From Ensifer sp. PDNC004 (lineage in GTDB: Bacteria; Pseudomonadota; Alphaproteobacteria; Rhizobiales; Rhizobiaceae), in contig NZ_CP070352.1 in the NCBI RefSeq assembly GCF_016919405.1, forward strand, positions 372,001 to 436,000: 64,000 bases of DNA, given 5' to 3'. The translations under genes were made by a program, and so were the position numbers. Under the pieces are notes generated by a model. It did no database searches, had not been told where the DNA came from, and saw only the letters and a list, made by a program, of their open reading frames with translations. Shown here in pieces: positions 8,384-16,913 of the stretch; the stretch's first letter is position 1; the number at the start of each line of letters is the position of its first letter.

Positions 8384-8809
8384 ATGCATATCTTCGATGA
8401 CCTCGATCACCAGCTCATCTCGCTCCTGCGAGAAGACGGCCGCGCGCCCTACTCCAAGATCGCTGCGGTGCTCGGCATATCGAGGGCGACCGTGCAGACG
8501 CGCATCGACCGGCTGCTCGAGAGCGGGGCGGTGCTCGGCTTCACCCTGCGCGTGCGGCAGGATTATGACGATCGCGCCATCCGTGCGATCATGATGATCG
8601 AGGTCAGCGGCCGCAACACCACCAAAGTGATCAAATACCTGCGCGGCCTGCCGGAACTTTATGCGCTGCACACCACCAACGGCGGCTGGGATCTGGTCGC
8701 CGAAATCCGCGCCAACAGCCTCAGCGATTTCGATCGCATCCTGCGCGAAGTGCGCGACGTTGACGGCGTGTCGAACAGCGAAACGAGCATTCTGCTCAGC
8801 ACCGTCTAA
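8384..8809 (+). CDS. Lrp/AsnC-family transcriptional regulator
   Basis: A 141-aa regulator with an N-terminal winged helix-turn-helix (about 1-60; DHQLISLLREDGRAPYSKI then the recognition helix ISRATVQTRIDRLLES) and a C-terminal RAM ligand-binding domain (about 65-135). It is divergent from ocd across a 128-bp region with two TTGCGCAA palindromes. Such divergent Lrp-type genes commonly activate an adjacent amino acid catabolic operon when its substrate is present; ornithine, citrulline or arginine is the likely effector. Confidence 0.92.
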   Translation: MHIFDDLDHQLISLLREDGRAPYSKIAAVLGISRATVQTRIDRLLESGAVLGFTLRVRQDYDDRAIRAIMMIEVSGRNTTKVIKYLRGLPELYALHTTNGGWDLVAEIRANSLSDFDRILREVRDVDGVSNSETSILLSTV

Positions 8810-8853
8810 CGCTTCTAACCATCATCTGCGCAGCTCGCGCCACCAAGACAGGC

Positions 8854-9381
8854 ATGACCATGACCCATATCCCCCAGATCGACTACGACACCGCTTCCGA
8901 CGATATCCGCGCCGCGCATGACGAGGAGGTCCGCGTGCGCGGCCGCATGACCAACATGAAGCGCACGCTTTTGCATTCACCGGTCGCGCACCGCATCTAT
9001 GCGGAATGGTTCACGTTGCGCGAGGAACTGCGCCCGGCCCTCGACGACAGGGCGATCTGGTTCCTCTCCCATTCCATTTCAGAAGCGATGAAGTCGCCGA
9101 TCGCCATGGGCTTCTTCCGCCGCGCCTTTGCCAATGCCGGCATCGATTTTCATACCGTCGTGCCGAGCGAAGACGAACAGCGGCTGATCGCCTTCGGGCG
9201 CGCCATCGTCGCCGACAGCAATGCCGTTCCGGAGGAAATCTGGACGGGCCTCAAGGCGCGCTACAACGCCAAGGCGCTGGTCGATCTCGTCGCCTTCGCC
9301 GGCATCATGGTGGCGACGGCGCTCTTCAACAACGTCGTCGAGGTCGAGTTCGACAAGGAACTCGAAGCCTTTGTCGATTGA
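8854..9381 (+). CDS. Carboxymuconolactone decarboxylase/AhpD-like protein
   Basis: A 175-aa all-helical protein resembling the CMD/AhpD superfamily in overall layout (DDIRAAHDEEVRVRGRMTNMKRTLL, later LSHSISEAMKSP and an alanine-rich C-terminal helix pair). The CxxC redox pair of AhpD is absent, so peroxidase-type chemistry is unlikely. It starts 45 bp after the Lrp-type gene and may be cotranscribed with it. A second ATG two codons in (8860) is also possible. Function is not known. Confidence 0.7.
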   Translation: MTMTHIPQIDYDTASDDIRAAHDEEVRVRGRMTNMKRTLLHSPVAHRIYAEWFTLREELRPALDDRAIWFLSHSISEAMKSPIAMGFFRRAFANAGIDFHTVVPSEDEQRLIAFGRAIVADSNAVPEEIWTGLKARYNAKALVDLVAFAGIMVATALFNNVVEVEFDKELEAFVD

Positions 9382-9397
9382 GACCGAGAAGAGCCGC

Positions 9398-9922
9398 GTG
9401 ACGAACGAGACGACGACCAGACGCGCGACCATGGCGGACGCATCCAGCCTTGCGGCGATCAGCCTGGAAGTCTGACTACATAGGTACATCAGGGAAGGCG
9501 TCAACGCATTCTTTGCCGACTATGCGCTAGAGCAGTTTACCACCGCGCGCTTCGAAGAGATCCTGCGCGACGGCAACGAGACCGTCTGGGTTTCGCAGAA
9601 CACCGTCGGCATCGACGGCTTCTTGCGCATGTCGGCAAATTCACAAGCGCCGGTGGACATCGCCTCCGAGCTGGAAATCACGACGCTCTACGTCCAGCCC
9701 CGCCACCATGGTCGCGGCCTCGGGAGAACTCTTCTGAAATCCGGCCTGCAATTCTGCCTGGACGCTGGCCAGCCAGGCACGTGGCTGGCGGTGAACGCTG
9801 TAAATGAAAAGGCAACGGCCTTCTACCTCGCGAACGGTTTTGAGAGGGCAGGACAAACCCATTTCATCATCGGCGACCAGGCTTATCCCAACCACGTTCT
9901 TCAGTTTCGCTTGAACCGCTGA
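9398..9922 (+). pseudogene. GNAT-family acetyltransferase gene interrupted by an in-frame TGA
   Basis: One reading frame encodes a complete GNAT acetyltransferase from a GTG at 9398 (or ATG 9431) to the stop at 9922, broken by a single TGA at 9473-9475. Before the stop is the usual GNAT N-terminus (RRATMADASSLAAISLEV); after it the frame resumes with YIREGVNAFFADYALEQF and continues through the acetyl-CoA loop HHGRGLGRTLL to AFYLANGFERAG. GNATs of this kind typically have tryptophan at the stop position (EVW), so a TGG to TGA change explains the break. A start at 9623 would give only a 99-aa C-terminal piece holding the CoA-binding part. Confidence 0.75.
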
Positions 9923-9974
9923 TCGCTCCGAACAGCGCCCTCGCGCCACGGAACGCTTGACGCCGATCATTTGC

Positions 9975-9986
9975 GTGTATATACAC
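9975..9986. promoter_or_regulatory. Palindrome upstream of the marR-type gene
   Basis: GTGTATATACAC is a perfect 12-bp palindrome ending 5 bp before the likely ATG at 9992. Its position suits an autoregulatory MarR operator that blocks transcription or translation start. Confidence 0.45.
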
Positions 9987-9991
9987 ACATC

Positions 9992-10387
9992 ATGTCTTGT
10001 TGCTACTGTGCCCTCCTACGCAAAGCCACCCGGCGAGTGACGTCCGTCTATGACGATGCACTTCATCCGATTGGCCTCAACCTTGCTCAGTTCAGCCTGC
10101 TTCGGCACATCGCGCGCGATGAACCGATCTCGATGACCGAGCTTGGCAGGAAGATTGAGCTCGAGCGATCAACGGTCAGTCGCAACGTCAAGGTGTTGGA
10201 GGGAATGGGATTGGCCGCGACGGGAAGCGGAAAGGACCAACGGGAGGCCATTGTCGAACTGACCGAGAGCGGCCACCGGATACTGGCTGACGGCGCACCG
10301 CTCTGGCAGGCCGCCCAGGACAAGATCGAGGCGCGGCTGGGAGCCGACGCCACCGCCCAGCTGGAGGACCTGCTGCTGGCGCTTTAG
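9992..10387 (+). CDS. MarR-family transcriptional regulator
   Basis: A 131-aa winged-helix regulator. An open-frame TTG at 9971 overlaps the palindrome, so the ATG at 9992 (MSCCYCALLRKATRR) is preferred; this N-terminus matches a common MarR subgroup. The helix-turn-helix lies at about 45-75 (PISMTELGRKIELERSTVSRN) followed by the wing (GKDQREAIVELT). Three N-terminal cysteines (C3, C4, C6) could allow redox or metal sensing; that is speculative. It precedes an MFS transporter gene by 185 bp and probably controls it. Confidence 0.88.
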   Translation: MSCCYCALLRKATRRVTSVYDDALHPIGLNLAQFSLLRHIARDEPISMTELGRKIELERSTVSRNVKVLEGMGLAATGSGKDQREAIVELTESGHRILADGAPLWQAAQDKIEARLGADATAQLEDLLLAL

Positions 10388-10572
10388 CGCCTCGATTCCA
10401 GATCAACTTTCCGGTCGCAGTCTGCGACTTGTGGCCAGGATAATCCAGGCAGCCTGCGCTGCCCGGAACCGGAAGAATACTGCCAAACAACGGTTCAATC
10501 TGCGACCTGCGCTCCCAACCGCCCGCGCAGCGCTGTCGCATGCCCGAAAACATAGACAGAAGGAAATCGACG

Positions 10573-11868
10573 ATGCTCGGTCCGGCGCTTTCGCGTTATC
10601 TTGCCAGACGCAATATCCATTACGGCTGGGCTGTCGCCGCCGTCACCTTTCTGGTCATGCTGTCAACCGCCGGCGCCATGGGCTCGGCCGGCGTACTGAT
10701 CAAGCCGCTCGAGACTGAATTCGGCTGGACCAATGCGCAAATCTCGCTGGCGCTCGCCATCCGGCTTTGCCTCTTCGGCCTGCTCGGTCCGTTCGCTGCA
10801 TCCTTCATGAACCATTTCGGCGTGCGCCCGGTCGTTTCAACCGCGCTGATCCTCATCGTCTCCGGCATCGCCGTCTCCTTCTACATGACGGAACTCTGGC
10901 ACCTGGTCGCTATCTGGGGCGTGGTGCTCGGCATCGGTACCGGCATGACGGCGCTGGTGCTTGGGGCCACGGTCGCGACGCGCTGGTTCGACAAGCGACG
11001 CGGGCTCGTCGTCGGGCTGATGACCGCCAGCAACGCCACCGGGCAATTGGTCTTCCTGCCGCTCCTTGCATCCCTCACCGAAACGATCGGCTGGCGCTCG
11101 GCGCTGACGCTGATCATCGTCATCCTGCTTGCGGCCTTCACGCTGGTCCTGCTTTTCATGCAGGATCGCCCTGGCGACCTCGGCGTGGCGCCCTTCGGCT
11201 CGAAGCAGATGGCTCCGACACCGCCAAAGGCGAAGAGCTTCGGGGAACTGCTGATCGCACCGATCCGGGCGCTCGCTGACGCCGCCAGGACCAACACCTT
11301 CTGGGTGCTGTTTGCCACCTTCTTCGTCTGCGGCTTCAGCACCAACGGACTGATCCAGACCCACTGGGTTTCGATCTGCGGCGATGTTGGTATTGCCCCC
11401 GTTGCCGCGGCCAGCCTGCTGGCACTGATCGGCGTGTTCGACCTGATCGGCACCATCGGCTCCGGCTGGCTGTCGGATCGTTACGACAACCGCTGGCTGC
11501 TCTTCTGGTTCTATGGCCTGCGCGGCCTGTCGCTGATGTTCCTGCCGTTCAGCGGCTTCAACATCTACACGCTGTCGATCTTTGCGATCTTCTACGGCCT
11601 GGATTGGGTCGCCACGGTTCCACCGACCGTGAAGCTCTCGGCCGAACGCTTCGGACCGGAGTGCGCTGCCCTTGTCTTCGGCTGGGTTTTCACCGGCCAT
11701 CAGCTGGGAGCCGCCAGCGCGACCTTTCTCGCCGGCGCCAGCCGGACGTCGCTGGAGACCTATACGCCGGCCTTGATCGCGGCCGGCATGCTCTGCATCG
11801 TCGCGGCCCTCTTGGTGTTGACCATTGGCCGGCGCCAACCGGAGGCGCTCACCCCGCAACCGGCCTGA
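10573..11868 (+). CDS. Major facilitator superfamily transporter
   Basis: A 431-aa inner-membrane protein with twelve predicted transmembrane helices. It resembles OFA-like MFS carriers (HYGWAVAAVTFLVML at the N-terminus, RWFDKRRGLVVGLMTAS in the helix 4-5 region). ATG 10573 is preferred to ATG 10540 because AAGGA lies 9 nt before it. A central cytoplasmic loop separates the two six-helix halves. Substrate is unknown; the linked marR-type regulator suggests efflux of, or response to, a small organic acid or drug. A strong terminator follows. Confidence 0.88.
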   Translation: MLGPALSRYLARRNIHYGWAVAAVTFLVMLSTAGAMGSAGVLIKPLETEFGWTNAQISLALAIRLCLFGLLGPFAASFMNHFGVRPVVSTALILIVSGIAVSFYMTELWHLVAIWGVVLGIGTGMTALVLGATVATRWFDKRRGLVVGLMTASNATGQLVFLPLLASLTETIGWRSALTLIIVILLAAFTLVLLFMQDRPGDLGVAPFGSKQMAPTPPKAKSFGELLIAPIRALADAARTNTFWVLFATFFVCGFSTNGLIQTHWVSICGDVGIAPVAAASLLALIGVFDLIGTIGSGWLSDRYDNRWLLFWFYGLRGLSLMFLPFSGFNIYTLSIFAIFYGLDWVATVPPTVKLSAERFGPECAALVFGWVFTGHQLGAASATFLAGASRTSLETYTPALIAAGMLCIVAALLVLTIGRRQPEALTPQPA

Positions 11869-11893
11869 ATGGGTCTCGGCAGTGGGTGCATCG

Positions 11894-11928
11894 AAAAGGG
11901 CGGGCTGCCAATGGCAGCCCGCCCTTTT
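11894..11928. terminator. Bidirectional rho-independent terminator
   Basis: AAAAGGGCGGGCTGCC (11894-11909) pairs perfectly with GGCAGCCCGCCCTTTT (11913-11928) around a 3-nt loop, with a T run on the right and an A run on the left. It serves both the MFS gene (plus) and the convergent osmC gene (minus). Confidence 0.9.
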
Positions 11929-11954
11929 TGTTATAGATCTGGAGACCCCGAAGA

Positions 11955-12383
11955 TCAGTGGCCAAACGTCGTGACGAATTCCGGATTGCCGCGAATCGTG
12001 TTGCTGACGGTACAGATTTCGTTTTCGGCCGCTTCCGCAATCGCATGGCGGACCGTGTCGTCGAAATCACCCTTGATATCGAAGACGATATTGAACTTCG
12101 CCACACGGGAGGGCTCGTCATAGGCCTTCTCGCCGGTCACCTTGGCGCTCACTTCCGTCAGCCGATCGAGCACGCCAAATCGGCTGGCAGCAATGCGGGC
12201 GCTTAGCACCAGGCAGCTTGCGAGCGACGCATAGAGCAGGTCGAGCGGGCCGTAGCCGGCCTGCGACGGGCCGGTGACGATATCGAGTTCGCCACCGGTC
12301 ACCGACGTCACATGCGGAAAGCCGGTCTTGCCGACGACCGCCGTCGCACCGGTTTCCCGCGTTCTCACCTTCACATCCGCCAT
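11955..12383 (-). CDS. OsmC-family peroxide-reducing protein
   Basis: A 142-aa OsmC/Ohr-superfamily protein. The two active-site cysteines are present: Cys57 in YASLASCLVLSAR and Cys124 in ENEICTVSNTI, the pair used to reduce organic hydroperoxides. The family N-terminal strands and the GPLDLL motif before the first cysteine are also seen. It is monocistronic, convergent with the MFS gene and bounded by terminators. The subfamily (OsmC versus YhfA-like) cannot be fixed here. Confidence 0.9.
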   Translation of the reverse strand: MADVKVRTRETGATAVVGKTGFPHVTSVTGGELDIVTGPSQAGYGPLDLLYASLASCLVLSARIAASRFGVLDRLTEVSAKVTGEKAYDEPSRVAKFNIVFDIKGDFDDTVRHAIAEAAENEICTVSNTIRGNPEFVTTFGH

Positions 12384-12431
12384 TTCGCAAACCTTCCCAG
12401 AACTTGATCAAACCAATCGGTAGAAACACGT

Positions 12432-12457
12432 CGCCCCGGGCCGGGAGGCCCAGGGCG
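12432..12457 (-). terminator. Hairpin downstream of the peptide-binding protein gene
   Basis: CGCCCCGGGCC (12432-12442) faces GGCCCAGGGCG (12447-12457) with a 4-nt loop. In the minus-strand RNA the single mismatch becomes a G-U pair, and ACGUGUUU follows. This favours termination of the minus-strand gene ending at 12509. Confidence 0.5.
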
Positions 12458-12508
12458 TTTTGATATGTGCGCCTTTTTCTCATCGGCGCAAGGGCGATCG
12501 GTGGCCGA

Positions 12509-14098
12509 TCAGTTCTTCTTCACCAGGCGGTAGAAGACGAAGTCGGAGGTGGCGCCGTTGACGTAGCCTTCGACCTTGTCCTTCATCGCGACCTGGGTCG
12601 CGGCCTGGAACATGATCACGATCGGCGACTTTTCCTGCACCTTGCGCTGCAGGTCGACGTAAAGCGCGTCGCGCTTGGCGGGATCGGCTTCCTTGAGGGC
12701 TGCCTTGGTCGCATCGTTGAGTTCGGCCGGAACCGCCCAGCCGTTACGCCAGGTGGTCGTCGACTGGTACTTGTCGTCGGCATTGTCTTCGTTATAGGCA
12801 AACGCCTTGGCGTTCGAATGCGGGTCCATGAAATCTGGGCCCCAATAGAGCAGCATGGCTTCATGCGTGCGGGCACGGTACTTGGTGATGACCTGGCTGC
12901 CTGTGCCTGGGACGATTTCGAAGTTGATACCGGCTTCGGCAAACGAGGCCTGCAGCGACTGCGCCATGTCGGTGAACGGCGTCGAGTTGATGACGTCGAG
13001 CGTCACCTTGATCGGCGTCTTGATGCCTGCGTCGGCGAGGATCTTCTTCGCCTTTTCGACGTCATAGCTGTAGGGCGTCTCATCGAGCGAACCCGGGAAG
13101 CCCTTCGGCCAGAAGGCCTGGTGAACATCCATCTGGCCCTTGAGGAAGCTGTCGGTCATGCCCTTGTAGTCGACGAGATAGCGGGCGGCTTCCCAGACGG
13201 CCGGCGGCTGCAGGGCTGCGTCCTTCTGGTTGAACGACAGGAAGTGCACGGCGGCCTGCGGGTAGGATTCGACCTTTACGCCGTCCTTGCCTTCGAGACC
13301 CGACACTTGGTCCGGCGTCAGGTTCTTCGCCATGTCGACGTCGCCGGTCTGCAGCATTAGCTGCTGCGTCGCGGCTTCGGCCACGTGGCGGATGATGACG
13401 CCCTTGATTGCCGGAGCGCCGCCGAAGTAGTTCGGGTTACTGGCAAGGTTCAAGAGTTCGCCGGCGCGGAAGGCCTTGAGAACGAACGGACCGGAACCAG
13501 CCGAATTGGCCTTCAGCCAGGCATTGCCGAAGTCGCCGTCGGCCTCGTTGGCCTTGACGGTTTCCGCGTCGACGACCGAAGCCGGGCGGGCGGCGAGAAC
13601 GTTGAGAACGAAGGCCGACGAGAAGTCGCCTTCGTACTTGATCGTGACCTTGTTGCCGTCGGCGGTCACCATCTTGTCGATGTTCTCAGGTGTCCAGCCG
13701 AGCTGCGTCAGGATGAAGGCCGGCGCCTTGTTGAGAACGACGACGCGCTTGAAGGAGTAGACGACGTCTTCGCCGCGCAACGGGTTGCCCGAGGAGAAGG
13801 TGACGCCATCACGCAGCGTGAAGGTGATCGTCTTTGCCGCATCGTCGGCCGTCCATTCGGAGGCCAGACCCGGCGCCAGCTTCTTCACGTCAGGCGCATC
13901 GTACTGCACCAGGCGGTCATAGGTCTGGGTGACGTATTCGCCCGAGGAGAACTCGTAGGCCTCGGCCGGATCGATGCTGACGATGTCGTCGATGTTCTGG
14001 GCGACGACCAGCACATCCGCTGGCGTTTCGGCGAGTGCGGCCGGCGCCACGCTCATCATCAGGGACGCCGCGAAGACCGCGGCCTTGAACATTCTCAT
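12509..14098 (-). CDS. Family 5 (peptide/nickel-type) periplasmic solute-binding protein
   Basis: A 529-aa SBP_bac_5 protein. A Sec signal peptide ends at PAALA-ET near residue 23. The mature protein has the family layout: an N-terminal QNIDDIVSIDPAEAYEFSSG strand, LAPGLASEWTADDAAKTITFTLRDGVTFSSG, then lobe II. Several ATGs stand in a row; 14098 is chosen because AGGAG sits 7 nt before it (only 1 and 4 nt before 14104 and 14101). Its permease and ATPase genes lie on the other strand from 14921, beyond the XRE-cupin gene, so the transporter is split around a divergent promoter. The ligand is unknown: a dipeptide, oligopeptide or similar cationic compound. Confidence 0.9.
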   Translation of the reverse strand: MRMFKAAVFAASLMMSVAPAALAETPADVLVVAQNIDDIVSIDPAEAYEFSSGEYVTQTYDRLVQYDAPDVKKLAPGLASEWTADDAAKTITFTLRDGVTFSSGNPLRGEDVVYSFKRVVVLNKAPAFILTQLGWTPENIDKMVTADGNKVTIKYEGDFSSAFVLNVLAARPASVVDAETVKANEADGDFGNAWLKANSAGSGPFVLKAFRAGELLNLASNPNYFGGAPAIKGVIIRHVAEAATQQLMLQTGDVDMAKNLTPDQVSGLEGKDGVKVESYPQAAVHFLSFNQKDAALQPPAVWEAARYLVDYKGMTDSFLKGQMDVHQAFWPKGFPGSLDETPYSYDVEKAKKILADAGIKTPIKVTLDVINSTPFTDMAQSLQASFAEAGINFEIVPGTGSQVITKYRARTHEAMLLYWGPDFMDPHSNAKAFAYNEDNADDKYQSTTTWRNGWAVPAELNDATKAALKEADPAKRDALYVDLQRKVQEKSPIVIMFQAATQVAMKDKVEGYVNGATSDFVFYRLVKKN

Positions 14099-14108
14099 CA
14101 TCATTCTC

Positions 14109-14792
14109 CTATTTTCGATGAGGCTTGGTTTTTGTGGGTGCCGGCTTCAGCGCCGATTGCGGCGTGCCGGTCTCGTTGAATTGGGAAGCGCGCAGGCGGA
14201 AGAGCGGCAACGTGCCGGTCCAGATCAGCCGCACCGGCCTGTCGGTCTTGTTCCACCAGTAATGCGGCTGGATGCCGCGAAAATGCAGGCCGTCTCCGGG
14301 CGAAAGCACGGTGTCGTCGCCGTCGAGCCCGAACAGGATTTCGCCTTCGAGCATGTAGACGAGCTCTTCGCCCTCGTGGCTGAAGACCTCGGACCGATGC
14401 CCCGGCGGAATGGTGATGACAAAGCTCGACAGCTGGTTGCCGGCAAAATCCGCACCGATGCGCTCATAGGAAACCGGCGAACCGCCGACCGAAAACACCA
14501 TGCGGCCTTCGGCACGCGACAGGCCGGTATCGATCGCCGGCGCCAGGATGAAATGGTTGAGTTCGGCGCCGAGCCCTTGGGCTATTTGCGCCAGGGTGCC
14601 GAGTGACGGCATGGCGAGATCGCGCTCGATCTGGCTGAGATAGCCGACCGAAACACCGGCCGCATCGCTGAGCGCCTGCAATGTCATATGCATCTGCCGG
14701 CGGCGCGCACGCACCAGCGCGCCCACCTTCGGCTGCCCTGCCCCGGCCGATTTGCCCGAAGCGGCTTGCGTATCCTCAGACGGATCGCTCAC
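14109..14792 (-). CDS. XRE-family regulator with C-terminal cupin domain
   Basis: A 227-aa regulator. The N-terminal helix-turn-helix is at about 25-80 (LVRARRRQMHMTLQALSDAAG, then SVGYLSQIERDLAMPSL). A C-terminal cupin barrel occupies about 140-210 (GHRSEVFSHEGEELVYMLEG, SPGDGLHFRG, PHYWWN). A GTG start at 14792 has GGAGG 10 nt upstream; an ATG at 14843 would add 17 residues across the promoter. It lies upstream of the binding-protein gene (4-bp gap) and divergent from the permease operon, so it probably senses a metabolite through the cupin and controls both arms of the transporter. Confidence 0.9.
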   Translation of the reverse strand: MSDPSEDTQAASGKSAGAGQPKVGALVRARRRQMHMTLQALSDAAGVSVGYLSQIERDLAMPSLGTLAQIAQGLGAELNHFILAPAIDTGLSRAEGRMVFSVGGSPVSYERIGADFAGNQLSSFVITIPPGHRSEVFSHEGEELVYMLEGEILFGLDGDDTVLSPGDGLHFRGIQPHYWWNKTDRPVRLIWTGTLPLFRLRASQFNETGTPQSALKPAPTKTKPHRK

Positions 14793-14920
14793 AGCGGTTA
14801 TTCCTCCCGTTTCCGCCCAGTAAAATTTTTTTGATTTAAGCAAACTTATTTATATACTCCAAGCGAATTTTTGCGGTATCGACAATTCAGACCGCAAGCG
14901 AAGAGGGATGGAATCGCCAC

Positions 14921-15994
14921 GTGGCAAACAACAGCACCACAGCAGCAGCGCCTGTACGACGCGCCGCTCGGCCCAGCCGGGCACGCCAGCGCCTTTTCTC
15001 GTTCATGGGCTTCCTGGTTACGCTTGCGATAACCTTCCTTGGCCTGCTTGCCATCACCTTTTTCATCGGCCGCATTGTCCCGATTGACCCGGTCCTGGCC
15101 GTCGTCGGCGACCGCGCGCCCGTTGCCGTCTATGAGCGCGTCCGCCAGGAAATGGGCCTCGACCAGCCGCTGATCACCCAGTTCGTCAGCTATGTCGGCG
15201 ATGTCGCCACGGGCAATTTCGGCACCTCTGTTTCGACCGGTAAACCTGTCATCGAGGACCTCGCCCGCGTCTTCCCGGCGACGCTCGAAATGGCGACGCT
15301 CGGCATCATCCTGGGCGTCTTGATCGGCGTGCCGCTCGGTGTGTTTGCCGCCGCCCGCCGCGGCTCCTGGCTCGACCAGGGCATCCGCGTCATCGGTCTG
15401 CTCGGCTATTCGGTGCCCGCCTTCTGGCTCGGTCTCGTCGGCTTGGCGATCTTCTACGCGAAGCTGAAATGGGTCGGCGGGCCCGGCCGTGTCGACATCT
15501 TCTACGACGGCATGGTGTCGCCCGTGACCGGCCTGATCCTCGTCGACAGCATCATTGCCGGCGAATGGGAGATCTTCCGCAACGCCGTCTGGCACCTGAT
15601 CCTGCCGGCCTCCTGCCTCGGTTTCTTCTCGCTCGCCTACATCGCCCGCATGACGCGGTCCTTCATGCTCGACCAGCTGAGCCAGGAATATGTGACGACC
15701 GCCCGGGTCAAAGGCGTGCCGGAGCGCCTCGTCATCTGGCGCCATGCCTTCCGGCCGATCCGCGTGCCGTTGATCACGGTCATCGGGCTTTCCTATGCCG
15801 GCCTGCTTGAAGGCTCCGTGATGATCGAGACGATCTTCTCCTGGCCCGGCATCGGCAACTACCTGACCGTCGCTTTGCTCAACGCCGACATGGCCGCCGT
15901 CCTCGGCTCGACCCTCGTCATCGGCGCGGTCTTTATCGGCATCAACAAGATTTCGGACGTGCTCTACCGCGTGCTCGATCCGCGTGCACGCTAA
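14921..15994 (+). CDS. Peptide-type ABC transporter permease (DppB/OppB type)
   Basis: A 357-aa inner-membrane permease. A short basic N-terminus (residues 1-25) precedes the first transmembrane helix. The family hallmark IGLLGYSVPAFWLGLVGL and the cytoplasmic EAA-type loop YVTTARVKGVPERLVIWRHAF are visible. A GTG start at 14921 is used, with GAGGGA about 12 nt upstream; no better in-frame start exists. First gene of a four-gene transporter set, divergent from the XRE-cupin gene. Confidence 0.9.
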   Translation: MANNSTTAAAPVRRAARPSRARQRLFSFMGFLVTLAITFLGLLAITFFIGRIVPIDPVLAVVGDRAPVAVYERVRQEMGLDQPLITQFVSYVGDVATGNFGTSVSTGKPVIEDLARVFPATLEMATLGIILGVLIGVPLGVFAAARRGSWLDQGIRVIGLLGYSVPAFWLGLVGLAIFYAKLKWVGGPGRVDIFYDGMVSPVTGLILVDSIIAGEWEIFRNAVWHLILPASCLGFFSLAYIARMTRSFMLDQLSQEYVTTARVKGVPERLVIWRHAFRPIRVPLITVIGLSYAGLLEGSVMIETIFSWPGIGNYLTVALLNADMAAVLGSTLVIGAVFIGINKISDVLYRVLDPRAR

Positions 15995-16007
15995 GGGAGG
16001 AGCGACC

Positions 16008-16913
16008 ATGACCGCACTTCGTGAATGGCTGATAGACGACAGCCCCGCTTCGCCGATGCAGGCGCGCCTCGGGCGCTTCTACCGCATCTTCGGCGCGCTG
16101 ATGCGCAATCCGCTGGCTGTCGTCGGCGCCGTCATCATCCTCGTTCTGGTGCTGAGCGCGCTCTTTGCCCCGTGGCTTGCCACCCATGACCCGCTGCGCC
16201 AATCGCTCGGCGAACGGCTGCTGCCACCGAGTGCGGCCCACTGGATGGGAACCGACGAGCTTGGCCGCGACATCTGGTCCCGTGTCGTCTACGGTTCACG
16301 CATCACGCTCGCCATCGTCACGCTGGTCGCCGTGCTCGCTGCACCCGCCGGCCTGGTGATCGGCGTTGCCGCCGGCTACTTCGGCGGCTGGGTCGACCGT
16401 ATCCTGATGGGCATCACCGACATCTTCCTGTCGCTGCCGAAGCTCATCCTGGCGCTCGCCTTCGTCGCAGCCCTCGGCCCCGGCATCGAGAACGCGATCA
16501 TCGCCATCGCGATCACCTCCTGGCCCGGCTACGCCCGTGTCGCCCGCGCCGAGACGCTGACCTTCAAGAACTCCGAGTTCATCTCGGCCGTGCGCCTGCT
16601 CGGCGCCTCCAGCCTGCGCGTCAATCTCGGCCATGTGCTGCCGCTCTGCACCTCCTCGATGATCGTGCGCGTCACGCTCGACATGGCCGGCATCATCCTG
16701 ACCGCCGCCGGTCTTGGCTTCATCGGACTTGGCGCCCAGCCGCCGCTTCCCGAATGGGGGGCGATGATCTCACGCGGTCGCTCCTTCATTCTCGATCAGT
16801 GGTGGGTCGCGACCATGCCCGGCTTTGCCATCATTCTCGTTAGCCTCGGCTTCTGCTTCCTGGGCGACGGCCTGCGCGACGTGCTCGACCCGAAGAGCGG
16901 GGAGCAACGCTGA
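16008..16913 (+). CDS. Peptide-type ABC transporter permease (DppC/OppC type)
   Basis: A 301-aa permease with the OppC N-terminal extension followed by six helices. Family motifs are HWMGTDELGRDIWSRVVYGSR (spanning about 75-95) and the loop EFISAVRLLGASSLRVNLGHV. The ATG at 16008 is preferred over 15984 because GGGAGG lies immediately upstream and the earlier start would overlap the previous gene. It forms the second half of the channel. Confidence 0.91.
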   Translation: MTALREWLIDDSPASPMQARLGRFYRIFGALMRNPLAVVGAVIILVLVLSALFAPWLATHDPLRQSLGERLLPPSAAHWMGTDELGRDIWSRVVYGSRITLAIVTLVAVLAAPAGLVIGVAAGYFGGWVDRILMGITDIFLSLPKLILALAFVAALGPGIENAIIAIAITSWPGYARVARAETLTFKNSEFISAVRLLGASSLRVNLGHVLPLCTSSMIVRVTLDMAGIILTAAGLGFIGLGAQPPLPEWGAMISRGRSFILDQWWVATMPGFAIILVSLGFCFLGDGLRDVLDPKSGEQR

